Part shown: positions 8,952 to 16,724 of the stretch, in pieces
How positions within the stretch are numbered: position 1 is the stretch's first letter
How the letters are laid out: the number at the start of each line of letters is the position of its first letter
NCBI RefSeq assembly: GCF_004344915.1
Contig: NZ_SKFG01000010.1
Coordinates: 62,001-126,000, forward strand
Length of the DNA: 64,000 nucleotides
Origin: Paenibacillus albiflavus
GTDB taxonomy: Bacteria > Bacillota > Bacilli > Paenibacillales > NBRC-103111
Direction of reading: 5' to 3'
The notes under the pieces: model-generated
What the model saw: the letters and a program-made list of their open reading frames with translations, nothing else
What the model was told of the DNA's origin: nothing
The model's database searches: none
Translations under genes and position numbers: made by a program

Positions 8952-9022
8952 ACACCGATAATGTTCTAAAGGTTTTCACCGATTTTTTAATTAAGAAGTC
9001 CAATCCACAAGTCGTTTTCATT

Positions 9023-9031
9023 CATACAATT
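9023..9031 (+). promoter_or_regulatory. Candidate mother-cell sigma -10 element for the Cys-bearing microprotein
   Basis: CATACAAT at 9023-9030 equals the sigma-E -10 consensus and is near that of sigma-K. It lies 32 bp before the ATG of the 41-aa gene. No convincing -35 was found, so the call rests on the -10 alone. Confidence 0.35.
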
Positions 9032-9062
9032 TAGAATAAACGGCGAAGGGAGGAATATCACG

Positions 9063-9188
9063 ATGGGAGAACTTGGAGGAATTGGTGGAATAGGAAGCTG
9101 TAGCTGTGGTGGCGTGTTTACAAGTACAGGTGCAATCCTCGTATTATTCATTTTGCTGGTTATTATTTCTCGCGCATTTCTTTTCTAA
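9063..9188 (+). CDS. YjcZ-like sporulation microprotein with SCSC motif, 41 aa
   Basis: An AAGGGAGG site precedes ATG. The peptide has a Gly-rich head, MGELGGIGGIGSCSCGG, then VFTSTGAI and a single hydrophobic helix (about residues 24-36). The tail pattern is that of YjcZ-type sporulation microproteins, usually Cys-free and expressed late in sporulation. A paralogue without Cys is at 29134. It lies 111 bp downstream of a TOMM cyclodehydratase on the same strand, so the Ser/Cys/Thr residues in the head could be enzyme targets; this is inference. The gene may be independently transcribed from the -10 at 9023. Confidence 0.8.
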   Translation: MGELGGIGGIGSCSCGGVFTSTGAILVLFILLVIISRAFLF

Positions 9189-9298
9189 AATTTGATGCAT
9201 ACAGACTATCGAGCCCTGTGTTAATGCATGAAAAAACAACATCAGCAGTCAAAGTGACGCCCGTGATAGTCGTTCTATAATTTTTTATTTAGTCTATT

Positions 9299-9332
9299 AA
9301 AGCTTAAGTGGATATACCACTTAAGCTTTTTC
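9299..9332. terminator. Bidirectional terminator between microprotein and DUF2935 genes
   Basis: A 13-bp stem AAAGCTTAAGTGG / CCACTTAAGCTTT has T-runs on the plus strand and A-runs before it on the minus strand; it separates two converging genes. Confidence 0.85.
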
Positions 9333-9357
9333 AATTCTACCTGCTCGCATCTTTTTT

Positions 9358-10161
9358 CTATTTTAAAGCATCTATTCTTGGCTTATCAGGCTTACAATTA
9401 GGATCGGGAACCATTCCTAATTTGGCTAATTTCAATAAATAATAACACTCCTCCCTCATCATGTGATCTGGCATTAGCGGGGAAATTCGACCCAACACTT
9501 CAGCTGATAGCTCCAAATCTTCCAACTCTCTTAAAAAAGATCTAAACAAGTTCATTTCGATATCAATATCCGTATGAAGCCTGCGAAAAGCAGGGAAATC
9601 ACGGAGTTGCGTTCTCATAAAGCTAGCCATTTCAATGCTTTTCAAATAAAACTGTTGAAAATGCTCCTCATATTTTTGGCTTTTGTGAATTAAACGTTTC
9701 TCTACATAGTCCAAATCACTGGATATTACAGCAGCATGGAATATTGCATCTGACAACCATAACAAGTCGTGGTGTAGGGCATCAAATTGCGGAACCGACT
9801 TCCCTTCAAGCAGGCATTTTAGAATACGCAAGTATTCCTCAAGTTCATTGACCATATGATTGAAGAAAGTTGGTGTAAGTCCAGTTGCAATTTTTCCTAC
9901 AAGAAGTCGCTCTAGAATATTCAATTTAAATTTCCGTAAATTGATCGTAAGTGAGTAAGCCTGCTGATTAAGTGAACCAAGCTGTGAATCCGAATGCATG
10001 CTTCGCGCTTGCCCCAGAAGCTGGTCGAATGCCTGAATAAACTGCTCAGCAGTTTGAATATCTGCCGTTTCTTTGGGAGAGAGACTGTTAAAAATGAATC
10101 TGGAATGATCACCAAGAATCTGCAGCCAAAACCTATGCTCAAATAGAGCGGATTGATCCAA
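9358..10161 (-). CDS. DUF2935 family protein
   Basis: The 267-residue all-helical protein begins with the family hallmark SALFEHRFWLQILGDHSRFIF and contains two related halves, with a second EHF/HDLLWLSDAIFHA unit near residue 130 and a further EMNLFRSFLRELE stretch near 200. His/Glu pairs are spaced as in ferritin-like metal-binding helical bundles. DUF2935 proteins are mostly found in spore-forming Bacilli and Clostridia; their role is unknown. It lies downstream of sigK on the same strand (50 bp), which is compatible with mother-cell expression. Confidence 0.8.
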   Translation of the reverse strand: MDQSALFEHRFWLQILGDHSRFIFNSLSPKETADIQTAEQFIQAFDQLLGQARSMHSDSQLGSLNQQAYSLTINLRKFKLNILERLLVGKIATGLTPTFFNHMVNELEEYLRILKCLLEGKSVPQFDALHHDLLWLSDAIFHAAVISSDLDYVEKRLIHKSQKYEEHFQQFYLKSIEMASFMRTQLRDFPAFRRLHTDIDIEMNLFRSFLRELEDLELSAEVLGRISPLMPDHMMREECYYLLKLAKLGMVPDPNCKPDKPRIDALK

Positions 10162-10211
10162 AGGTAGTCCTCCTCTAATCGTTCTAACATAGCTTTATAA
10201 GAAATGAAACT

Positions 10212-10913
10212 TCATTTCTTCTGCTTATAAAACTCATGATACAATTTCATAAGCGCCCGCTTCTCAATCCTTGAGACATAGGAACGGCTAATGCCAAGTT
10301 CCTTGGCGATCTCTCGTTGCGTACGTTCATCACCGCCGAATTCCAAACCAAATCTGCCTTTAATTACTTCTTGCTCACGCTCATCGAGAATATCGAGATT
10401 GCGATATATTTTACTTTTTTCTATTTTAAGCTGTACCTTGTCTACGACATCATCTGCTTCAGTTCCAAGGATATCAATAAGAGTTATTTCGTTGCCCTCT
10501 TTGTCTGTTCCAATTGGATCATGTAAGGACACATCCTTACGAGTTTTCTTAAGGGACCGCAAATGCATCAGTATCTCATTCTCAATGCAACGAGCAGCGA
10601 ATGTCGCCAGCTTCGTCCCCTTGTTCGGTTGAAAGCTCTCAATAGCTTTAATCAGCCCGATGGTTCCAATCGAGATAAGATCCTCCAAATCTTCACCTGT
10701 ATTATCGAATTTCTTGACAATATGGGCCACTAGCCTTAAATTGTGCTCGATCAGGAGATTACGGGAAATCGCATTGCCCTCTGCCATTTGCCTCAGGTGT
10801 CTTTCCTCTTCTTCCTCCGTTAAGGGCTGGGGAAATGCGTTGTTCTTAACATACGATACAAGAAGCATGAGCTCCTTAAAAAATAACGCGACCATGGTAA
10901 ACAAGCCCGGCAC
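10212..10913 (-). CDS. sigK: RNA polymerase sporulation sigma factor SigK (intact)
   Basis: I chose the GTG at 10913 (233 residues) because AGGGGG lies eight bases upstream and the length matches pro-sigma-K: a hydrophobic pro-sequence (about 1-20), then [13 protein letters not shown]. Region 2 ([16 protein letters not shown]-type sequence and [22 protein letters not shown]) and region 4 ([31 protein letters not shown]) are complete. Sigma-K directs late mother-cell genes of spore formation after proteolytic activation. The gene is uninterrupted, unlike the skin-split gene of B. subtilis 168, but a decayed 45-bp copy of codons 48-62 lies at 19341. Confidence 0.95.
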   Translation of the reverse strand: MPGLFTMVALFFKELMLLVSYVKNNAFPQPLTEEEEERHLRQMAEGNAISRNLLIEHNLRLVAHIVKKFDNTGEDLEDLISIGTIGLIKAIESFQPNKGTKLATFAARCIENEILMHLRSLKKTRKDVSLHDPIGTDKEGNEITLIDILGTEADDVVDKVQLKIEKSKIYRNLDILDEREQEVIKGRFGLEFGGDERTQREIAKELGISRSYVSRIEKRALMKLYHEFYKQKK

Positions 10914-10995
10914 AGCAGTCACCCCCTGAGAAGTTCGCGCCTGCGTCCGTCCTTCAAAGTGAAATTTGAACGGAAGCTAAGCGAAGATTACTCTC

Positions 10996-11017
10996 ATTGT
11001 ATGTGGGCAGCTGCCCA
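10996..11017 (-). promoter_or_regulatory. Candidate sigma-E type sigK promoter with overlapping 14-bp palindrome
   Basis: On the minus strand CATACAAT (11003-10996) equals the sigma-E -10 consensus. Directly upstream is a perfect 14-bp palindrome TGGGCAGCTGCCCA (11004-11017), which would occupy the spacer between -35 and -10. sigK is sigma-E dependent in B. subtilis. The palindrome could be an operator. Confidence 0.45.
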
Positions 11018-11164
11018 GAAGTGCATGTACGGGGAGAATAGTTCAACCATCCACCATTCTTCAAAGATCGAGTCTGTAAAATAGTTTGTGTGAACTCCCA
11101 AATTTGTTAAAATGGAAATATATGAAAGATTGGAGAAAGCTATACAATTGAAATAAGGTGATTT

Positions 11165-11707
11165 ATGAAAAAGATTAGTATAATTATATTGCTCGCATTC
11201 GTTTTATTGGTTGTTGGGTGCAAAGCAAGTAAGAATGATATTCAACCATCTAATCTTCAAACAAATAACAGTTCTTTAGTTATATCTAATGGGGAAATAA
11301 AATGGGATGAAGATAAAAATGCTTTATCATTTGACGAATTTATAAAAAAGGTTCCATTTGAAGTTAAACAACCCGAAGTACCCTTTGAAATAACCAATAA
11401 AGCAATAGGTGGTATTGAAGCTCCCTTTGATTTTATCCAAATGACGTCTGCTAATGATAAACTAGGTTTCGAAATAATTCTAGCTATATCAAATTCTAAA
11501 GATAATTCAAAACCACAAGGAAAAAAGGGCGTTAAACTCGAAAACGGTTCTCAAACATGGATTCAAAGTGACCAAAGTGTTAGTGCACTTTATTGGAGAT
11601 ACGATGGCTTAACTTATGTTTTATCATCTCTTAAAATTGAGAACGGGAATTTTCTTCCATTGTATGACACCGAAAAATTAGTTGAAATTGCCAACACGAT
11701 TAAGTGA
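11165..11707 (+). CDS. Putative lipoprotein, 180 aa
   Basis: The N-terminus MKKISIIILLAFVLLVVGC is a clear lipoprotein signal with lipobox VVGC, so the mature protein is predicted to be anchored to the outer face of the membrane. The rest is soluble with mixed strand/helix pattern (for example PEVPFEITNKAIGGIEAPFDFIQ) and no recognised domain. Ribosome site is weak (AAGGTG). The gene is AT-rich compared with the neighbouring sigK and ends at a terminator. Function unknown. Confidence 0.65.
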   Translation: MKKISIIILLAFVLLVVGCKASKNDIQPSNLQTNNSSLVISNGEIKWDEDKNALSFDEFIKKVPFEVKQPEVPFEITNKAIGGIEAPFDFIQMTSANDKLGFEIILAISNSKDNSKPQGKKGVKLENGSQTWIQSDQSVSALYWRYDGLTYVLSSLKIENGNFLPLYDTEKLVEIANTIK

Positions 11708-11738
11708 AAAAAGGGATAGAATTTTCTATCCCTTTTGT
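11707..11738 (+). terminator. Terminator after the lipoprotein gene
   Basis: Stem AAAAAGGGATAGA / TCTATCCCTTTT with a four-base loop and T tail. Confidence 0.85.
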
Positions 11739-11788
11739 TATTATTCTCTCTCGCTATACGCCCTTCGCAACTCATGAGTTATTTATTT

Positions 11789-12358
11789 TCATAACGTACT
11801 AAGCCGTAATTCATAAAAATACTGCACAATTGGATGCTTTAACTTCATCTTCTCGGTCATGTTTAAAATTCGCTTTTTTCCAACTCGTCTGTCCACCAAA
11901 GCTAGAATATTTAATAAGATATCATCGCTCTCTATACTTTCCTCTATCGAAAGGGATAAAAACTTATTAGCTACAACGATAAAGTTTGATTTACTTAATG
12001 ATGACTGTGCTGATATAAGCTCTTTTGCATATTCTGATATTTTTCTACTTCTTGCAATTACTTTTAGACGATCCTCCGGAACTTTCCCCTGGGTATCTTT
12101 TCTGATCGCTTCAATTTCTTCATTGTTAATAGGAATTTGAATATCTGAATCATTCTTAATTTCCAGCTCCGTCTGATACCATCTGATTAAGGTAGTTGTA
12201 TCATTCATATTGAGTACGTTTTTTTTATCTACCGCAATATAACAAAGTCCTGCTTTATCAGGTAAATAACGGTAGCCGGTTGCACGGTATTCGACCCTTC
12301 CATATAACGCAGGACAGAGAAAACTCTCCAGCTGTTGCTTTAATTTGCTCCAGGACAT
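11789..12358 (-). CDS. SF0329-like hypothetical protein, 189 aa
   Basis: The N-terminus (MSWSKLKQQLESFLCPALYGRVEYRATGYRY...) resembles, from memory, the SF0329 protein family, whose function is not established. The middle has charged helices (EEIEAIRKDTQGKVPEDRLKVIARSRKISEYAKELI) and a final segment with KHPIVQYFYELRL. No signal peptide or membrane segment. Start at the ATG at 12358 follows AGGAGG. It is isolated between the lipoprotein and the ABC exporter genes and is AT-rich like them. Confidence 0.5.
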   Translation of the reverse strand: MSWSKLKQQLESFLCPALYGRVEYRATGYRYLPDKAGLCYIAVDKKNVLNMNDTTTLIRWYQTELEIKNDSDIQIPINNEEIEAIRKDTQGKVPEDRLKVIARSRKISEYAKELISAQSSLSKSNFIVVANKFLSLSIEESIESDDILLNILALVDRRVGKKRILNMTEKMKLKHPIVQYFYELRLSTL

Positions 12359-12698
12359 GTAATCCTCCTATGTTCTATATATTAAATACCTATTGAGGCA
12401 TTCATTCTATTATCCATCATACAATAACCAACTCATCGATCATACTAAATATAACGTTTAAGTGCAGTAACATATTGGCAGGCCTTTCAGTTACCCACAC
12501 TCCTCAATATTATCGGTAAATGCGACTCTTAAAACTTTACTCCCTTACCAGCGACACACAGCACTCAACATGATTTGTCTACCTGTCCACTTTACTCTCT
12601 TCCCATTCATATGCAATAGCCGTATTGCATTTATCAATTATTTACTCATAGAAATTAGCTGGCATCTGAATTTTCTAAGTTTGTAATAAAGGATATAC
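12359..12698. other. Intergenic region with one copy of a 39-bp repeat
   Basis: No coding potential seen on either strand. At 12562-12600 it carries a sequence beginning CACTCAACATGATTTGTCT that recurs in similar form at 18923-18960 (see findings). Otherwise I see nothing recognisable. Confidence 0.4.
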
Positions 12699-13889
12699 TC
12701 ATTTCCTGTATGTTATGATCTCAAACTTCTTCGATATCTTTAAATCAGCTACAATATTTGTGGCTACGGTTAGACAAGCGGTGATGACAAGTGTCACAAT
12801 CATGACCCACAAATAGCTTGGGATCATCTGCCCAAAGACCTCATAAATTTCATTGTTTCTGAAAAACTTATTGAAATTTGTCATATTATAAGGAAGGAAG
12901 TTACTCAAGTTGTGCGTAATACCAACGCTTGTAAACAAATTACTCGGTAATGTGAACATCATGATCCAAAAGAATGTTGTTAAGACTCCACCCGCTATAA
13001 TTTGTTCTGTAATGACTGTAATTAAAAAGATAATAGATGTCATGAAAAGTACTGCCGTATAGCCCATTACCACATTCAATATATATTGCTCTAAAAATGT
13101 GATGTTATATGTCGAAAAAAGATAAAACACATCGCTTTGTATTACAAGATTATATCCGTTTGTCCCAAAAACACTTAACTGTGCAATGGTCAATATGAAT
13201 ACGGAAGCAACGTAAACCAGTGAAGTGATTTCAAGTCCTGCTATCATTTTTGCTTTTATGAAGATTGATTTTCCATGCTTTGTTGAAAGGCAAAGTTCAT
13301 TCATATTTGTTTTTGCTGTTCCGCCAAAAACAGGTAGCAAAATAACAGATAGAATCATTAAAATGATTACCAAGAGGTCTGCCATATCATTATTTAGGTT
13401 TTTCCATCCTTCTGCATACCCAACCTGCATCGGTGCTTCAAGCTGACTTGCTTTAGAAAGTAGATGCTCAATTTGCTCGTCCGTAAAAATGCCCAAAGGT
13501 CTGAGTGCGCCTGTCTCTAAGGCGGCAATGCGTTGCTCATAAAAATGATCCATATCTTCCTTTGTCATTTCTGATATATGTTTTTCGTTGTAAGTGGAAA
13601 GAACAACCCTTATTGTATTCATGTTGTATAGATAATTGCTCTTATCCACGCCATTTATAACATCCATAAGAGCCTCGGAATCCAACGCTTTATTATGGTC
13701 ACTTTTTTTAGACTCTGCCAAGTTATCTTTTGCCGACAGCACAACTTTTCCTGAAGAGTCGTATAGGTTATATGATGTAAAATTATTCACAGAACTAAAG
13801 ATTGAAATCGCTAAAACAATAATTAAAATAAGCCCAAGTGTTTTTATGTTTAAAATTCTCTTGCACTCCACTCGTACTATTTCTCTCAT
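12699..13889 (-). CDS. ABC transporter permease with large extracellular domain (second permease)
   Basis: The 396-residue protein has one N-terminal helix (about 15-32), then about 140 residues probably outside the membrane, and five or six helices from 170 on. This architecture is shared with the adjacent 410-residue permease, and both resemble exporter permeases for peptide or antibiotic immunity. It starts with ATG after GGGGTGAA, eight bases from the stop of the preceding gene. It is the last gene of the ABC operon; no terminator is obvious directly after it. The substrate is unknown. Confidence 0.8.
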   Translation of the reverse strand: MREIVRVECKRILNIKTLGLILIIVLAISIFSSVNNFTSYNLYDSSGKVVLSAKDNLAESKKSDHNKALDSEALMDVINGVDKSNYLYNMNTIRVVLSTYNEKHISEMTKEDMDHFYEQRIAALETGALRPLGIFTDEQIEHLLSKASQLEAPMQVGYAEGWKNLNNDMADLLVIILMILSVILLPVFGGTAKTNMNELCLSTKHGKSIFIKAKMIAGLEITSLVYVASVFILTIAQLSVFGTNGYNLVIQSDVFYLFSTYNITFLEQYILNVVMGYTAVLFMTSIIFLITVITEQIIAGGVLTTFFWIMMFTLPSNLFTSVGITHNLSNFLPYNMTNFNKFFRNNEIYEVFGQMIPSYLWVMIVTLVITACLTVATNIVADLKISKKFEIITYRK

Positions 13890-13896
13890 AAGTAAT

Positions 13897-15129
13897 TCAC
13901 CCCCTCAATGCGTATCTTTTATATTTGCTGACAGTTAGAAGGCGAATAGCTGCTATATAGATAATTGTCAGACCAACAGCGATCAAAGAGTAGGGTATCA
14001 TCACATCGCCGATAAAGAAGTATGGATCAAAGTCAGTTATACCAGAGTTTATTACACCCAGTCGTGTTGCAAAATAAATGGGATTAAGCTGCAGCTGCAA
14101 TGGGTTTGCGGTTTTTGTCAACTCAACTAGTGCCCAAACACTTGCTACGGACAGCACAGCAGACAACTTAGCGTATTTCACTCTGATGGATATCATCATA
14201 ATAAAATTTGCAGCAATGAGAATTCCAAGTAGCCCTAATCCAAACATAAGCAGCATTCCCATACCCATATTGATGTCATAAAGGCAAGTATACCAAAATG
14301 CTTGTGCCGATTGCCCCAAGCCGTGAAGAGATGCAAACGAACCGTTCAAAGCAAAAAGTGCTGCTAAAAATATCACATATACAGTGATTGCAAAAAGATT
14401 TCCGGCCATAATCTTTGCGTTCATGTTTTTCTTTCTGCCATAAGTGCTGGATAAACTGATCTCATCAATCCCATTCGAACTATCCTTTGAGAATATTCCG
14501 CTTAGTGCAAAAGCTAAAACTATTAGCACAAGCCAATACTGTTTGGCATAATCAATGGTTATTTTTTCAAGGCCAGAAGCATAAGAAACTTCAAAAGGCA
14601 TTTTCTCAGCATCAACTTTTTCATCTATTTTTTTCAACTGTTCATCTGTGTATCGAAACCAATTAAATTCATTGTTATCTCTTATAAGTTGCTTTACAGA
14701 TGATTTAAATTGATTATAGAAATCCTTTTCTGACCCTAGAAAATCAAAATCCAAACCCATCGTAAAATTGCTCACACCTCCACCAAAAGCGGCAAAGTTT
14801 ATTAACTGGTTTGAATATTGATACTTCATCATGTCCATCCCAAAGCGATGCTCAAAATCCTTTTTTTCGATACTGCTGTTAAATTGTTTAACCAAATTCT
14901 CTAAATATTGTTGGTCTACAGTACCCTCAAGTTCCTTTGCTTCTTCTTTTACTGCCCAATATGCCCCAACGCCGCTAACCTTTTCTCCCTCACCGGTGAT
15001 GGTTGTTTGTTCATAATACAGATAATAAATTCCAGTCATCATTGCTGAATATAGCATTAAGGCGACTACAGCTAATATAGCAGGTTTATTCCATAACTTT
15101 TTGAATTCGTATAATATCAACCTTTTCAT
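13897..15129 (-). CDS. ABC transporter permease with large extracellular domain (first permease)
   Basis: The 410-residue protein begins MKRLILYEFKKLWNKP, a cytoplasmic start common in ABC-2 permeases, then one helix, a long extracellular stretch of about 160 residues, and six further helices. It follows AAGGAG and is nine bases from the preceding lipoprotein gene. The large extracellular part may contact the toxin or the lipoprotein. With the second permease and the ATPase it should form a heterodimeric exporter. Confidence 0.8.
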   Translation of the reverse strand: MKRLILYEFKKLWNKPAILAVVALMLYSAMMTGIYYLYYEQTTITGEGEKVSGVGAYWAVKEEAKELEGTVDQQYLENLVKQFNSSIEKKDFEHRFGMDMMKYQYSNQLINFAAFGGGVSNFTMGLDFDFLGSEKDFYNQFKSSVKQLIRDNNEFNWFRYTDEQLKKIDEKVDAEKMPFEVSYASGLEKITIDYAKQYWLVLIVLAFALSGIFSKDSSNGIDEISLSSTYGRKKNMNAKIMAGNLFAITVYVIFLAALFALNGSFASLHGLGQSAQAFWYTCLYDINMGMGMLLMFGLGLLGILIAANFIMMISIRVKYAKLSAVLSVASVWALVELTKTANPLQLQLNPIYFATRLGVINSGITDFDPYFFIGDVMIPYSLIAVGLTIIYIAAIRLLTVSKYKRYALRG

Positions 15130-15137
15130 ATCGGGCG

Positions 15138-15707
15138 TTACTCCTTATAACTGAGTCCGTCATGGATAATCTGCCACGGACTCTCTCTTGATTCACGTAC
15201 TAACACCAAGTAGCTGTAAACACCATCTTCTGCTGTTTCATACTCGGCAAGATAAATGTTTTCGTTATCATATCCGGCTGCCACGCCCTTATCATCGTCA
15301 TCGTAAATTATGTTCATTCTTGGGTCCATACACTGTGAAACATCATACCCATACTTGCGTTTCGGAACACCGGCTTCATTTTCAACATAGTCGTGTATTA
15401 ACGCCCAAAATTCTTCGGTCTTGGCATCACTAAAATCGGGACGATTTTTTGTTTGGCCCGGAATGGCATCATCTCGCTGTGACAAACTAGACATGCTGCC
15501 GTTTTCAACTTTGAAATTATTTGTTCTGAATTTACGCATCTGTGCCAAAGTTTTATCAAGCTCTGCATCTTTTTGTTCTTCGGGCAATCTTTCAATATCG
15601 CCCATATCCATTGCATTAAGATTTCCCTTTCTGGAACTACAGCCTGTAAATAATGTCAATCCCATCACTACCACCATAATAAGTGCTACAATTTTTGTTG
15701 ATTTCAT
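15138..15707 (-). CDS. Lipoprotein of the VanRS-linked ABC operon
   Basis: I chose the ATG at 15707 because TGGAGG lies eight bases upstream; a longer in-frame ATG at 15737 lies inside the ATPase gene. The 189-residue product starts with a lipoprotein signal (MKSTKIVALIMVVVMGLTLF then TGC). The mature part is acidic and contains KTEEFWALIHDYVENEAGVPKRKYGYDVSQC and a C-terminal strand-rich region ending in SPWQIIHDGL. I know no domain for it. Its position between ATPase and permeases suggests it is part of the exporter or a sensor of the antibiotic. Confidence 0.72.
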   Translation of the reverse strand: MKSTKIVALIMVVVMGLTLFTGCSSRKGNLNAMDMGDIERLPEEQKDAELDKTLAQMRKFRTNNFKVENGSMSSLSQRDDAIPGQTKNRPDFSDAKTEEFWALIHDYVENEAGVPKRKYGYDVSQCMDPRMNIIYDDDDKGVAAGYDNENIYLAEYETAEDGVYSYLVLVRESRESPWQIIHDGLSYKE

Positions 15708-15727
15708 ATTAATTACCTCCAAAATTT

Positions 15728-16585
15728 TTATTGCCAAACATACATATAGTAATCTTCCAAATTAGGCTCAAGCGGCCTGTTTGTAATACCGTCATAAGCA
15801 TCGCCCGCATATCGTACTCGGATATTGTTCGCTTCTTGCTTTATGCGAATGACTTGTCTTACTACACTTAATTCGTGAAATACAGCTTGATCAACAACTG
15901 TTTCCCAAACCTTTCCGGTAATGCTGGATACCATTGAATTGATTTCACCCGACTGCAATATTTCGCCGCTTTTGATTACAATCAGATTGTTTGCAATCGC
16001 TTCGATATCCGAAACGATATGGGTAGATAGAATGACAATCTTATCTTTTGACATGGCACTGATAATGTTAGCAAATCGTATTCTCTCTTTCGGATCAAGA
16101 CCGGCTGTAGGCTCGTCAAGAACTAGTATTTTCGGATCATTCAGGATTGCTTGCGCAATACCAATCCTTCTTTTCATCCCGCCGGAAAAGGCACTTACTT
16201 TTTTGCTTGCAACATTAGAAAGATTGACAAATTCGAGTACTTCCGGGATTTTATGTTTCAAAACCTCCGGTGCAATGCCCTTTAATGCCCCCATATATTC
16301 CAAAAAATCTTTGGCGGTAAAACTGGGGTAAACATTCAAATCCTGTGGCATATACCCGACAATACCTCGATAATCTTCATCCAATTTCACAATATCTGAT
16401 CCATTAAAACGGATGCTTCCTTTTGAACCAAAATCAACAGTAGTTAGAATACGCATTAAGGTGCTTTTACCTGCACCATTCTCGCCAAGCAATCCATATG
16501 TTCCAGAATTCAAAGTAATATTAATATTCTTAAGTGCTTCTTTATCTCTATAGGATTTATAGAGACCTTGGATTTTGAGCTCCAT
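15728..16585 (-). CDS. ABC transporter ATP-binding protein of the VanRS-linked exporter
   Basis: The 285-residue protein has Walker A (GENGAGKST, about 37), the Q-loop YMPQDLNVYP, signature FSGGMKRRIGIAQA (about 135) and Walker B LVLDEPTAGLDP (about 155), then THIVSD. The C-terminal 70 residues are an accessory domain. It starts with ATG after TGGAGG at the head of the operon ATPase, lipoprotein, permease, permease. The arrangement, with two permeases with large outer domains, is like exporters that give resistance to cell-wall-active peptides. The promoter region carries the 20-bp element also found before the regulator gene. Confidence 0.9.
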   Translation of the reverse strand: MELKIQGLYKSYRDKEALKNINITLNSGTYGLLGENGAGKSTLMRILTTVDFGSKGSIRFNGSDIVKLDEDYRGIVGYMPQDLNVYPSFTAKDFLEYMGALKGIAPEVLKHKIPEVLEFVNLSNVASKKVSAFSGGMKRRIGIAQAILNDPKILVLDEPTAGLDPKERIRFANIISAMSKDKIVILSTHIVSDIEAIANNLIVIKSGEILQSGEINSMVSSITGKVWETVVDQAVFHELSVVRQVIRIKQEANNIRVRYAGDAYDGITNRPLEPNLEDYYMYVWQ

Positions 16586-16624
16586 GTTAAACCTCCATTT
16601 CTATTTGAGAGGGTTGTAAAATGA

Positions 16625-16669
16625 AAATATCCCCTCTTGATAAAACCAGTTTATCAAAAGGGGATATTT
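16625..16669 (-). terminator. Long hairpin between VanRS-like genes and the ABC operon
   Basis: A 20-bp stem with one mismatch (arms about 16625-16644 and 16650-16669) and a five-base loop. On the minus strand it is followed by TTTTC. It may end the two-component transcript, but it also lies between the shared 20-bp element and the ABC start, so it could act as an attenuator in the leader. Confidence 0.7.
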
Positions 16670-16689
16670 GAAGTTTTAACATCAGACTG

Positions 16690-16709
16690 ATAATTTATTG
16701 AGATTTTCT
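16690..16709 (-). promoter_or_regulatory. Shared 20-bp element (copy 1), ahead of the ABC operon
   Basis: Plus-strand reading ATAATTTATTGAGATTTTCT. It differs from 18606-18625 at one base. It lies 105 bp before the ABC ATPase start and 16 bp past the sensor kinase stop. A likely binding site for the VanR-like regulator; this is inferred from the repeat, not known. Confidence 0.55.
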
Positions 16710-16724
16710 GTAGAAACTATAAAG

